A stretch of 64,000 nt of DNA from Crocodylus rhombifer. Lineage: Eukaryota; Chordata; Crocodylia; Crocodylidae. The notes beneath the pieces were generated by a model. The model did not search any database and had not been told where the DNA came from. It worked only from the letters and a program-made list of their open reading frames with translations. The translations under genes and the position numbers were made by a program. The DNA is taken from positions 28,690 to 92,689 of the forward strand of contig JAVSML010021644.1 in NCBI GenBank assembly GCA_038503035.1. Reading direction: 5' to 3'. Of this stretch, positions 23,327 to 35,179 are shown in pieces (within the stretch, counting starts at the first letter, position 1; the number at the start of each line of letters is the position of its first letter).

Positions 23327-24919
23327 GCAAGATAATACTACACCATCAAATGACTTCACAAAAGCTGAGAATTTGAAAACACAGTTATTTATTTAAGAGC
23401 TTAAATGGGAATTGCTGGGTGCTGAGCTATTCTGAAAAATCAGGCCTCATGTTTCAAATTCTATGACATGATATGAGTTGTGCAGCTGGAAAGAGGAACA
23501 AAAAGGGGGGAAAATAATGACAAGCCAATAAGCAACTGCAAACACCATCAATAGCTGAGGCTCCCATGACCACATTCTTTCTAATGAAGCTTTAGGGATA
23601 TTGCTGTAGTTTTAAGCATAGCTGGGACATGGCTAGGATTTCACCCAAACCTTTCACAGCATGGGTACAATCCTCCAGGCTTAAGAAACTCTGTTTAAAA
23701 CAACTTGATGGACTTTGTCAAATTCTGTAAAAAAACAAAATTGCTGTGTTTCAGAAAATTCTTGTGGATGTTTAACTATGGAAACAGAGCTGTCCTTTGT
23801 AACTGAATTAAAGACCTTCCCTTTCTTTCCTTTACAGGTTAAGCAATCCCATCCAAAAGCAGTCACTTAAATCATAGCTCTTCTTATGAAATGGCTTTAG
23901 AAGACAGCCATTATTAATAAATCTCACTTAGAGCATGACTGAGCTAACCAACACTTAGCTAAAAGCAAGAGCAAGATGGCATCAAAATGGCAGCAGCCAT
24001 TTACTAGAAAGTACAAGCAGAATGCAGATCAAAGCACATGTTTTTTATTTTATGACCATAGTAAGGAAAGCAAAAAAGAAAGTACTGCACATATAGAAAA
24101 AGCTTCCCTACCTTCTCCCTCACTCAGGATAAATCAAAGAAGCCAAGGGAATAACACAACATGCCAAACTAGCATGACTGAAGGCAAAATTAGGCCCATG
24201 ATGAAGAGGCATAGAGTATTCCTTCATCAGCCTTAACAAAATAACACCAGCCTGTCAAATGCTGTGTCCACTCATGATATCAGGTTCTGAAGACAGTGAT
24301 TCAAATTCAGAAATAATTGTTAATGTAGGTTACGTAACAGTAAATGAGTATGAGAAGGTCCAACTTGAACACTGCAATGTGAGGGTTAACATGGTTAATT
24401 TACAAGACTTATTTAGACAGAAACACAGAACACAACTGTGTTCAGGCCAAATTCACTAGATACTAAGCACTGCAAATGACTTCTGATGCTAAAATTGCTT
24501 GTCACCCCGATAAACTCTGATCCTGCTGCTAATACACTATCAATACAAAACTCTGATAATGCAGGCTTGAAATGTGAAGAGAAATAGAAGTACTTAATAT
24601 TAGAACATACAAAGCAGGGGCTACTGTTCACCAGTCAATAAAGAAACCTTCCAGTCTAGATTTTGCAAACCTAAGTGCCTAAAGTTGAACCCTATCTAAA
24701 TAAAAGTGTTCTGATGTTCAGAAGTGCTGAGCAGTCAAAAATCCCGATTACTTCATTGGGAGCTACAGATACTCAACAAGCTTTTAACATCAAGGGATTT
24801 CGATTTTAGGTCACAAAAGCTAATCCAGGTAATGAAATAAGAATCCGTAGTCACTGTTTAAACTATACTTAGCACAATTCCAGAGTTTTCTGTTCAAACT
24901 GGTTTTTTAATTGTTTTTT
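23327..24919. other. Intron, nothing recognised
   Basis: AT-rich DNA without recognised exon or repeat. A T-run at about 24914-24925 borders the Penelope-like fragment. Confidence 0.5.
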
Positions 24920-25540
24920 TTTTTTGCTTGAGAACAGCAATCCTGAGATCAGCAATGGAGCATCCAAGGAAGTTGAAGTGTTCTGCCACATGCTTTTGTG
25001 TCTTTCTGCACTGATGTCAGATTAGTGTACGTTCATTCTTACACACACAGATTGCCCTGTCTGCTCAACATAGGCAGCAGAAGGGCACTATAACCAGGTG
25101 ATGGCATATGTGATATTGGTAGAGTTGCAGGTGAATGAATCTTGGATGTTGCACTCTTTGTTATTAGGTCCAGTGATGATGTGTTCTGTATTGATGTGGG
25201 GATACAATAGGCATTGGGTCCATTGCAAGGCCTGGTGCCTCCATGAAGATGGGAGTTTGTTAGCTTACTGTTTGAGAAATGCTGCTTGAGGTTGGGGAGA
25301 TCTCTCTAAGCCAGGACAGGTCTGTCCCCAAATGGCACCTTGAGATAGTCACCCTTTTCCAGCAGGAGTTGGAGTTCATTAATGATGTGTTTTAGTTCTT
25401 CAAGCTGAGGGCTTTATGTGACAGTGACACTGAGACTGAGCCAGTGAATGCTGGAGGCAGAATCCTGCCTTACTCTCCCTGTCAGCTTCCATCCTAAACT
25501 TTTTAAATTTCTCAAAGTCATTGTCAAGTGAGGGTCTTTC
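24920..25540 (-). pseudogene. Penelope-like retroelement fragment, C-terminal part with GIY-YIG region
   Basis: Read on the minus strand, the conceptual protein contains HINTEHIITGPNN, then CNIQDSFTCNSTNITYAI, then CPSAAYVEQTGQSVCVRMNV, then a degenerate AEHFN-like stretch. This order matches the end of the reverse transcriptase and the linked GIY-YIG endonuclease of Penelope-like elements (Y-I/V-G/E-TGQ, R-x-N-x-H-R-SD). Several in-frame stops, for example just before CPSAAY and after the MNVH stretch, show it is dead. The 5' limit is unclear because similarity fades beyond about 25540. Recognition is by motif memory; a translated search would settle it. Confidence 0.7.
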
Positions 25541-26753
25541 AGCCAATGAGCTACCCATGAGCAACTGGTTGGGGACTTGAGATTTAAAATGGGCAATTGA
25601 TCTGGAATTCTTCCCTGGCAATCAAGCAAATAAATTACCTCTTTCATGTGAATCTCATGCTGAAATTTTTCTTCTTTCTCCTGCCTCTTTTGACTTCTTG
25701 AGCCTGAAACACTTCCCAATACTGCACACTGAGTATGTTACATAGGCAAAAACTGCAATGAGTTGCTGGTCAATACAGCTTGGGCTCATTTGTAGGAGTC
25801 GCTCCACTCAGAAGCCCTGATTACTCTGTGCCCAAGTAGTGCTGACGGAGCGTTGCTATCCTGGCTGAGGCCCTGGAGGCAACATGTCTTAGGACAATGA
25901 ATGACACCATAAATCACAGGATTATTGCCAGCAGATTTTTAGGTGCCTGTTCAACACATCTGCCTAATTAAGCTTGTCACTGCCACAGCTGTCCCCAGGC
26001 TCCAGTGAGATCTTATCTGTATATGCACAAAATGGGCAGACTGCTATTTTTGCTGTGCAGAATCAAGGTGCAAAGTCCAAATGGCATCATTTGTCATTGT
26101 AGTGCCTATCAATCATGTTTAAATGCCTCCACTGCCCTAAAATGCATTCTTGGAAGGCAAACTATCCACCCATTGAACATTTACCTAAGTACTGTAACTC
26201 ATTAGGTATGTTCCAATCATAACATTTAAGACAGTGTCCAGACTGTTAATGCTTCAAGTCCAGGATGGCTTCTTCTTGCCTGTCTGCCCAGTGTTGTGGG
26301 TGACCTGGGTTGCTCTGGGTAAAACTCACCTCTGGACAAGGGGCTAGGCCACAGAGTGCATCATGCCACTCAAGTCCCATTTATGTCTTTAAAAAAATAA
26401 CTTATGCTGTGTCTAGACTTTGGGCTGTGTCTCTGACTGTCATCCTATATGAATACAAACAGACTATGAACTGAAAGGGAAAGCATAAGTATTGTTCCCA
26501 CTACATGTACTCTTCACCATTTTTTGAGGTGCTCTGAGGCATTCTTGGTTTATAGCAAGTACTTGAGACCTGGCTAGAGGACAGTTTAGAAGCTGAGGCA
26601 GAGTGTTGCCTTTTACTGTCCTCATGAAAATCCATCAGGCTCCTGAGTTCTGAGAGACTGAAAAATCAAGGTTTACAGCCAGCATGATACCAGGAGGGCA
26701 TGCTATTAGTCTGTTGCCCAAACACTGCGAATGTTGCAACTGTTTTGCTATAC
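25541..26753. other. Intron, nothing recognised
   Basis: The first part might continue the Penelope-like fragment but no conserved motif is seen. No exon or other repeat is assigned. Confidence 0.4.
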
Positions 26754-28886
26754 TAGGGGCAGGCAATCTTTTTGGCTGGAGTGCCAAATAATCCAGAATG
26801 TCGACTTCGTAAGGTGCTGGAGTGCTAGCATGCCACAAAAAGAAAACCAGGGCAGGGGAGTGTATGGCAAGGTGCACTATTAATATAATTAATAATCAAA
26901 TCACTATTAATATCGTTAATACTAAAAACGTGCATTTCTTTTTTTTACGGTAAATACTAGGTTTTCTAAAAGTTCTAAACCTGGTGACAATAAATAAAAC
27001 TTCATATACTATCTTTATTCTTGTGTATTGTTTTTTTGTTAGGCACATTTTGATTAGAAGGAGAAAAAAGAGAAGGACAAAGAAGAGAACAAGAGAGAGA
27101 GAGAGAAAAAGAGAGAGAGGGAAAGAGGAAGAAAAAAGAGAAAAAAGGAGAGAAGAGAGGAAAAAGAGAGGTAAAGAAAAAAGAGAAAAAAAAAGAAAGA
27201 CAAAAGAGGGGGAGATAAAAAAGAAAACAGAGAGGAGAAAAGAGAGAAAGAAAAAGGAGAGAAAAAAGAAAGAGGAGAGGGAGAAGAAAATGAAGAGAGA
27301 AAAAAATGGGGAAAAAAAGAGTGTCCCCCTTGCTGCCCATGTCCCCCACCACTATTGGCTGTGGCTTGGGCTTGCTGGTCCAGGGAAATGTCCAGTGGAG
27401 GGAGGCAGTGACACCCCAGCAGCAGCCACCAGGGCTGGGGCACTCAGGCCTCCCTGATGGTCCCAGAGCAGGGGGAGCCTGGGCCCAGACCTGGCAGAGA
27501 GGGCCCAGCCAGGGCTTGGGCAGACCGATGCCCTGTCCCACCCTGTCGGGGGCAGCACCAAGGCACCCAGTGCTGGGTCCAGGTGGTGCGGGGAGAAGCA
27601 GGCATTGGGAGAAGCAGGTTTGGGGGGCAGTGCTGCAGGCAGGCTGACCCGGCTGGGCCCTTGGGAAGGTGGCAGCCAGAGGAGAGTGGGGGCCAGGCAG
27701 GAAGCAGGGGCTGCCTCAGGGCTCTTCAGATTCAGGGCACATTAGGCGGGGGTGCCCAGTGGCACTTGAGGTGGGGTTTAGCCCAGCAAGTGCAGCTTCA
27801 TGGGGATGAGGTGCAGCTGCTCTGCCCAGGAGGGGACGCCACTTGGCCAGGGCAGGACACCGAGCCTGGGGGGCTTCCAGCTCAGCCTCTGAGTGTGGCA
27901 GGCACGACACAAGTGAGGCAGAGCTGCCTGGGCCATGATAGGAGCCCTCTGGGTTCTGGGAACAACTGCCAGAAGCAGTGCTTGGGGCCAAGCTGATCAG
28001 AAGCCTGCCGTGCAGCAACCCTGCACAGTGCCTGTACCAGCCCTGGCCCCTTGAGAGGAGCTGTGGGTGGACAAGGCCAGGGCTTGGGCAGGCGGGAGCA
28101 AAAATAGCAGCTGTTCCTGGGAGCTCCCATGGCTTGGCCCTTGCACTAGTGTTGGCTCCCCCCTGCTCGTTCTGTACCCAGCACACAGAGGCCAAGCCCA
28201 GAGCCAGAAGCCCCCCCAGCCTAGTGTCCTGCCCCAGTCAGGCAGTATCCCTTTGCAGGCAGGGCAGCTGTGTCCCATACCCACAAAGCTGCATGGGCCG
28301 GACCCACCTCAGGGGCTGCCAGGCACCCCTGCCCGCCTGCCACAGCCCGAGCCCACGGATGCCCAGGCAGGCCCCACCTTCCTAAGGGCCCACCCAAGCC
28401 AGTCTATCCACAACGCCTCCCACCATACCTGCTTCAACCCACACCACCCAGACCCAGCTCTAAGCTTTCAGTGCCCTGGTGCTACCCCCGCCAGAGTGGG
28501 ATGGGGCATCTATCTATTCAAGCCATGGCTGGGCCCAGAGCTCGCCCACCCGCTGGAAGCCTCCAATGCAGCAGCCCTGTGCAGCATCTGCCCGACCCTT
28601 GGCCCTCCTCCCCTGCAGCTCCCTCTAGGGGCCAGGCCAGGCTGGGGGGCACAGCCCAGGGACAAGGGGCGGGGTCAGCAGAACAGAGGCTGCATCCCTG
28701 TCTGTGTTCTCCTGACTTCAACCCTGGTGCCTGCTGTGGCGCTGGCACCTGTGACTGCTCGGGAGAGCCCAGAGCAGCAACTTAAAAAAAAATGTAAACA
28801 ATTTCCTTGCACGCCTCCTGGTATGCTGGGGAAAGCGTCTTCACATGCCACTAACTGGCATGTCTGCTGGGGGTGGCCGATCCCCG
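26754..28886 (+). mobile_element. hAT-type DNA transposon, nonautonomous, ~2.1 kb
   Basis: The left end TAGGGGCAGGCAATCTTTTT (then GGCTGGAGTGCCA) and the reverse complement of the right end (CGGGGATCGGCCACCCCCAG, then CAGACATGCCA) resemble the CAGGGGTCGGCAA type of hAT terminus. The interior consists of a polypurine tract (27055-27330) followed by about 1.4 kb of GC-rich sequence without any transposase motif. The flanks TGCTATAC and CGGTAAAG do not form a clean target duplication, so the ends could be off by a few bases or mutated. Confidence 0.55.
27055..27330 (+). repeat. Polypurine (GA/AAAG) tract of about 275 bp
   Basis: Almost every base on the plus strand is A or G, in GAGAGAGA, GAAAAAAG and GGAGAAAAAAG units with only scattered pyrimidines. 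A lysine/glutamate/arginine-rich frame is open through it only because of this composition. Such mirror-prone purine tracts can form triplex DNA; that is general knowledge, not shown here. Confidence 0.95.
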
Positions 28887-29238
28887 CGGTAAAGCTTCTC
28901 ATGTATCCCGTAGGTAGCGAGCACTCTCTCCAGGACCTGAGGAAGTCACAGGAACAGACTTTATGAGGCAGAGCAACTTTTTCCCCCTTCCCTCACTTCA
29001 GCTACTGTCCACATTCTGGAGAGTTAAATGAAAAAGAAACCTACTCCCCTTTTATCCTAAGGTATATCCTGTTGTAGCTTGTCTCCCTTAAGGGCTTTTT
29101 CAACCAAAACATGTCTTATCTCTCTGCACTACTGGTCTCATGTACTGACTAAGGTAGGAGTTCTGGGGGGAAAATAGTGTGTAATGATATAACTAAAGCC
29201 TTGAATTGGGCCACTAATTATTATAAACTTTTCCTTGG
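28887..29238. other. Intron, nothing recognised
   Basis: A short spacer between the hAT element and family C copy 3. No feature is supported. Confidence 0.5.
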
Positions 29239-29873
29239 GCTAGGGATAGAAGTTACACATAAACCAGTTTAAGGCATCAGAAGTTGGTTTAAACCTGTAA
29301 CAGAACAGAAGCTTAGTACACATAAACCAGTTTCAAAATGGCTGAAAGTGGTTTAAGATAAACCTGTTTGAATGTAATATCAGATGTAAATGATTTGGAT
29401 CAAACTGATTTATGAAACTTCTGCCCCAGACCCCTTCCTGGTTCAAGATAACTCGCAGCCCCACAGAATCCCAGCATGCTTTTCAGTCCTGGGCTGGGTT
29501 GTGCTGTCTGCTCCAGAGAGCAGGGCTGGCCCCAGCTCTCTTCTCCCTAGCTGGAGCAGTGAGGGCTGGCTCATGGGGGGTTGGGGTGGCAAGCCCAGCT
29601 GGGGATGCAGCCTAGTTTTAGGGGGAGGGGGACTGCCACCACCCAGGCAAACCCCAGCTGGGGCCTGGGGTGAAACACCCATTCCCCCACACAAACTTAC
29701 TGCTGGCTACAACTGTGGACTACCAATCCCAGAGGCACCTAGAAGCAGGAAGAGGAATTGATGAGCAGCCCTGCAGAGTCCTAGAGACCTCAGGGGCAGC
29801 AGGAAGAGGAAGTGAACACACAGCCAGTGAGCCATACTCCAGCACCCCCTGGCTTCTGGCCTGAGCCACTGCA
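29239..29873 (+). mobile_element. Family C DNA transposon, copy 3 (3'-truncated)
   Basis: The left tip GGCTAGGGATAGAAGTTACA is followed by CATAAACCAGTTTAAGG, which matches the reverse complement of copy 2. It then runs parallel to copy 2 through CCAGACCCCTTCCTGG and CAGCATGCTTTTCAG. It ends at CTTCTGGCCTGAGCCACTGC, the motif found about 115 bp inside the far tip in copies 1 and 2, so the last ~115 bp are missing. No transposase is present. Confidence 0.7.
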
Positions 29874-31865
29874 CAAAGATATACATCAGAAATATAAAAA
29901 AGATAGAGGCTTGGTGTCTAGTCATCCACTGCATCTCCAGGACTGGCCTGCTATGTGTGTTACACTCCACCTTAAAAATGATAAAGCAGAAAGATCCAAA
30001 GAAGGGGTAGAGATATAAAAATACTTCTGTATAAGAACAGATTTAAAAGATCTGGCACCCCAAATCAGGAGTTAAATCATAGATATGTAAAATAAAGAAT
30101 GGTGTAATGACATACTGGTACTCCTGTGTAATTTTTTTTCTTATAAACAAATAAGGAGATGCCAGGTGAAAGTAAGCCACTAAAATTATATCTATATGTA
30201 GGGAAAAATATTTTATACACAAGACTCAACCTGTGGAATTCACAACTCTGGGGTATTCTTGAAACAAAGAGCTCAGTGGGATTCAGATACAGATGGTATT
30301 ATCATCATTACTAATTAAATGTAATATAGCAGTATTTAGAAATCGAAATCATGAATAGGCAACTCATTGTGCTGATGCTATACAGATACAGAAAAAAAGA
30401 TTTGTACTAACCTGAATACAATTAAAAATCCCACATGCTAGAACAAATGCATCAAAGTAAACAAAAAATCCTTTGTGTTTTGAGACATAAACCAATTACT
30501 AGCTGCTTGCAGTAGGGAAGAATTGTCCCCTTTAGGTTTGTTATTCTTTGAATGCTTGTTATGGATGGGTTATACCTTCCTTTGGGGCAGCCAGCAGGTG
30601 GCAACACCTGAGGAGGGAAGACAGGGGGCAACAACTGAGGGGGGAGACACCATGACAGGCAGATGACTGGTCTATTCCAATATAACATGTCTTAAGTTAT
30701 TAATGGGAAATAAGTAATGTCAGAATTATAGTAAAGAAAGAATTATAGTACAGGAAGAAAACCTGAACAGATTTTGTAAAAGAGTCTTGACTGCTTCGAC
30801 ACGAACAGAACTGAAGTAAAAACCAATTTAGAGAAAATGAGATTAATTTAGGCATCAAAAGGAAGAAGTTGCTGTTACATTACAGGTTGTATAAAATATT
30901 CACAGCTATGTGAAGAACTTTATAGCTTTTAAGTCATTGATTTGCTAATGCACACAGCAATAGAAAAGTGATGGATTATGGCTCCTAGATCACTGGAGAC
31001 TATGCTAATCCCCCTTTTAATCTTCTATAATGCCTGAGGGGCAGCATTCCCTTTCTGGGGTTCATCCTAGCACTACTCTGGGTACACTACTCTGGTTATG
31101 TACACATTACATACACAGGCTAGGAAAAACAACCAAACCATGAAAGTTCTCCTTGCATTGCAAACCACTTGTGTTAGCTCAATAGTATTGGAGGCATTGT
31201 GATCTTTTCATTAAGTTTTAAGTAGCTATCACCTAGTGACATTTACAAATAAATTTATAGTCAAACTCTGTGTAAACCAATAAGCCAAAACACCCCAAAA
31301 CTTCTAAGAGTTAGGAGTTGGCAGTCTGGGTATTTCCTTATTGATAACCTTAACATAGAGCCTTCAAATTGCAATTGAAGTTTAGCCCAGATCAATAACG
31401 AACCAAATAAATACTTCTAATAGCCTGAAAACAGTATTCAGTGTAACAGGGTGTAGTATTTGTGCCTCATACCAAGAGAAGGCCTGCTTCCCCATTCAAT
31501 ATGGGTGTAAAAAATCTTGTCTTAAATTTGAATACCAGCTAGTCCTGGACCCAACCCAGGCCAGGGCTGGAACTGGAGCTGCTGCTACTGCCTGGAGTCA
31601 GCATCAACTGTGGTGGGTCAGGCCAGAAGCATGGGCAGCAATGCGGGCAGCAGCATGGGTTGGGATGCAGGCAAGGGAAACGGGGGGAAGAGGCAAGTGG
31701 CGAGGGGGCAATCATTAGAGGGGTTGTTTTAAATTTGAAATCTTCCTGGATTCAGATAAATACAATACATTTAACTCCTAAAAGAGACTGTATGATAAAC
31801 CATGCTTCCAAAAACACTGGATTTCATTATGCTCTGATCAAAATCAGTTTCCTTGACTAAACAGT
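29874..31865. other. Intron, nothing recognised apart from a CTCF-like motif
   Basis: Mostly AT-rich. A G-rich patch around 30580-30660 contains the motif listed separately. No exon is seen. Confidence 0.5.
30591..30604 (+). promoter_or_regulatory. CTCF-like core motif
   Basis: CCAGCAGGTGGCAA fits the known CTCF core CCASYAGRKGGCRS at 13 of 14 positions. It is a motif match only; chance or repeat-derived occurrence is possible. Confidence 0.35.
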
Positions 31866-31965
31866 CATAAAATATATTATATACATCTATATATTATTAC
31901 ATATAGTTATCTATATATTGTTATTATCTACTATATAGCTAATAATATATTATTAGATAGATAGT
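31866..31965. repeat. AT-rich TATA/TATT microsatellite
   Basis: About 100 bp of diverged TATAT, TATTA and TAGATAGATAG units, immediately next to the LINE fragment at 31965. Confidence 0.85.
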
Positions 31966-32690
31966 CATCTTTGTTACATCTCCAACCCTCCCTTTTCATA
32001 TGTTTTGTTCCCAATATTCTGCACAGGCCAGTGCTTCTGGTATTGGTTTTACCACATCTTGTGTGGTGCATTGTGGTGCTACAGGGCATCTCAGGAAATG
32101 ATCCATGGTTTGCTTCTCCTGACAAACACACTGGTTGGCTACATAGAGGTCACATGATTTCATGAAGAAGTTGCATCTTCAGAGACTCACTCTCAATCTG
32201 TTCAAGCTTGGCCATAAGTGCCATTTATAACTGGAGCTGGATGCTAACTCCTCACTGGAGGAAATTCCTCGCCGGCTCCATTCAACAGCTTTGCTGCCTA
32301 GTTTCTCCATTTCTTTTTGCCAGAGGGTAGTTCTGGCCAATTCTGGTGATGTGGTCAATGGTAAGGTAGAGGACAAAAAGTTATTTCTTTATGAGAGGCA
32401 ATGGTGCATTGGTTGATGTCCATATAGCAGGCGGTAGTCTTCTGACTTGTACCTGCCAGTCAATGCTGCCTGCTACTTTTCTCCTGATGTAAGGGGAGTG
32501 CCATGCTAGATAGTGCATATAGCCAGGGAACACAGGTCAGTTTTAGGCAGCCTGTTACAATTCCACATGTATCATTTAGAGCAATGTCATTATGTTTACT
32601 GTGAGTTGACCATCCCCAGGTGATGCAGGCATATTCAGCTGCAGAGAAACAAAGTGCTAAGGCAGTAGTGGATGGATATGCTCTCCACTT
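31965..32690 (-). pseudogene. Non-LTR retrotransposon fragment (C-terminal end of LINE ORF2-like protein)
   Basis: On the minus strand, starting near 32690, a broken frame reads TALALCFSAAEYACITWGWS, then HNDIALNDTCGIVTGCLK and later a QEKQTMDHFL-like CCHC-type tail. This is the usual region downstream of the reverse transcriptase in Jockey/CR1/L2-type LINEs (AEYA...W.rSaH...D..LND..R...G.L). Frameshifts and stops are frequent, so it is an old dead copy. Family assignment is unresolved. It lies in the same orientation as NRG1. Confidence 0.65.
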
Positions 32691-32977
32691 AGAGTCTGAA
32701 GAAGATATATAGTAGATTTTATTTTAAAGATCAACCTCCAAAATGTGTAACTTCAGGGTTAATAAAAACTCCACAACTTCACCACGTTCCAAGTTTACCT
32801 GGAAGAGATATAGTGATGGTTTCTGCAAATAGAAATGGTTTCTGAACCTCTAGGCAGTGGTTCAAAAAAATAACAGAAGGAAAAATTAAAAGGTCTTCTA
32901 AAAGATATGCTGTAAACAAACCACATATTCTTGGGCTAAGTACTAGAAACACTGGGTAAAAGCTATAGCTGCTGCTT

Positions 32978-33043
32978 TGCAGGAGGTCAGACTCTATCTA
33001 AGACCATAATGGCCCTTCTTGCCTTAAAATCTACGATTCTGTG
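32978..33043 (+). repeat. CR1-type LINE 3' end (short fragment)
   Basis: GGAGGTCAGACTCTATCTAA, then GGCCCTTCTTGCCTT and TCTACGATTCTGTG, follow the order of the conserved CR1 3' untranslated end (GGTCAGACTAGATGA ... CCCTTCC ... TCTATGATTCTATG). Only the last ~65 bp are recognisable. Confidence 0.7.
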
Positions 33044-33128
33044 AGAAAAATAATACATACAGGTTGAGTTAAATATGTTACCTATATAACGCTGTAAATG
33101 GCAGCACCACAGGAACATGAACAACAGT

Positions 33129-33372
33129 GGGTTCATCTACATGAGGTGTTTTGAGCACAGCTGACTAATATACTGCGCGTTAGCACAGTGGGCAAAATCC
33201 ATGTTAATGCACAGTAGATTTAGTTTACTGTGCATTAACATCACAAAAAGACCATTTGTTTGTGCTAATGGACAGTAGTGCTGATTACAGTACATTGTTA
33301 GTACTTGTCATTATAGGTACTAAATTTAATATGCCATAATTATGTTGCATTAGTGAACGTATAGACGTGCCC
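33129..33372. mobile_element. 244-bp MITE with GGG...CCC tips and AGT 3-bp duplication
   Basis: The tips GGGTTCATCTACATG and, from the other end, GGGCACGTCTATACG are inverted repeats. AGT at 33126-33128 and 33373-33375 flanks it. Internal words such as TGCACAGTAGATTTAG / TTTACTGTGCATTAAC are self-complementary. It belongs to the same family as 40893-41144. No coding capacity. Confidence 0.75.
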
Positions 33373-33375
33373 AGT

Positions 33376-35179
33376 CTTTGTAACCAGAAAAGCAGTAAGA
33401 CTTAAGTCTGAATGATTTTGTAGTATGAGGACTGTCTTATGCATTGAGAAGTCACATACACATGTTTTGGAAGAAGAGGAGGAATACTAGTTACCAAATC
33501 ACATAGCTCTTTCTGCTTCTGTCAACAGAGCTAGGAGTATATTGCATGGTTTAATGAAAATACAGGATGGAGAAAAAAATGCAGTTCATACTTGTTCTAA
33601 AAATGATTAAAGGGATAAAATGAAGACACTATAAAATAAACCTAGAATTTCTGATTTACATATAGCTTACAGGCCTTGTAGACTAGGCTAAAATCATAGG
33701 TTGAAGCCTGATGAGGTCAAGTATGAAAGCATCCAAGGGTTTATTTACTGCACTGTGATCAGAGGACTGAGATGCCATCAATTTAAGATGCTGGCCCCAC
33801 AAAAAGTCAACAGAAGTTTTGTCTTTGGCTTCACTGGGGGACAGGGTATCTCCACAAGACTGGGCAATGTGTTAGTCCTTTTTACGGAAAAAAACTCACA
33901 GGGCTCATCTACCCCCAAATCTGCATTAGTCTAACTAAAATACAAATTGATTTAAGTTAAAACGATGTAAAGCTCCTGTGTGAACACTCTTAAATTGATT
34001 TAAAATTGATTTGTGTTTGAAGTATCTTTAGATCAATTCCCTTCCAAATTAAGCTAAATCAATAAAAGCCTGGTTCAATTTGGTTGGAAAGGCTCCTTTA
34101 CAGAGGCTTTGCTCCCTTTGCTGACTGATTTAAAAATATAACTTTACCCATTGCAACATTGTGAATTAATACATTAACACAGGTGTAAATAATATGAAGA
34201 TACTATTTGAGTTATGAGGGGACTGATGTGATTCCAAATATTTGTACTAATGGAGCTAATGAACACAACCCTTTTCTTCTCTACTTCCCTCTTCTTTGGC
34301 TGGTTTCTTTTCTTTTTGTAAAAAGAGTGCAATGATTCCACCAACATCAGAGTTGACAGTTTAATTTGCTATGCATGGATGGGAGCCCTTCACAGGAGAG
34401 CCTCTTATGTAGGTTCTTATAGACTGCATACCATATGACATTTGCACCCCAAGTTTCACTTCCTTTTTTATTTTTCCCACCCTTGGAGATTCTGCTGCCT
34501 TTTATTCCTGGCTGAGACACTGGACTTCCGTCATGAATGTCTTGAACTATACATGCACAACAGCCAATGTAATATATGCAATTCTATTTCAGACAATGTA
34601 GTGGAGGGGATTATTTTGTGGAGCGATGGGGTGCTTATTTTCAACAAAACTGTTTCTAACAAGGAATCAATAGGAGACCCATTGAGATCTCAAAGCTTTA
34701 AGCATTTCTTGTTTTCACTGGACTGCACAGCCAAAAGGGCTGTGTCTGGATGTAATTCACTTTAAAATGATGACTAATACAACCCAGGTCTTGCTGTCTG
34801 CAAGGCAGGCTGCTCCCTTTCACTCACTTCCGCCAGACCCATAGGCACTTTCTCAAATGATCCTTATTCAAAATGTACTGCTGCTTTGAGGTACAAATAG
34901 TGAGGTCCCAGCAACAATAACCAACCTCCCACCAATCAGTGTCCTGTTGCAGCTGTGCAATGCTCAGACCCCAACGTTTATCTGTTTCATCTCTTCTTTT
35001 CTGAATAAAAATGAGCAGTATTCATAGAGCAAGCAAGAGTCCCAATCTTCAAGAAAGACTTTATCGTCACAAGTTTCTAATTTCTGGCTGGTGTACTATG
35101 GCTTTTCATAAACACTGTAGCTAGAATCCAACAGGCTGAACATGCAATTTAATTCCCACTCCACATGGTTAAAGAGGTC
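33376..35179. other. Intron; possible MITE relic at about 33897-34110
   Basis: A tip-like GGGCTCATCTACCCCCAAAT at 33901-33920 followed by AATTGATTTAAG words suggests a further MITE of the GGGC.T.TCTAC type, but its other end is not clear. Nothing else is recognised. Confidence 0.35.

Noticed and set aside
26984..27457. 157-codon lysine/glutamate-rich open frame
   Set aside because: It is the direct translation of the polypurine tract inside a hAT element; no protein family is implied.
28067..28966. 299-codon plus-strand frame
   Set aside because: GC-rich interior of a nonautonomous hAT element; no domain, and comparable frames are open on both strands.
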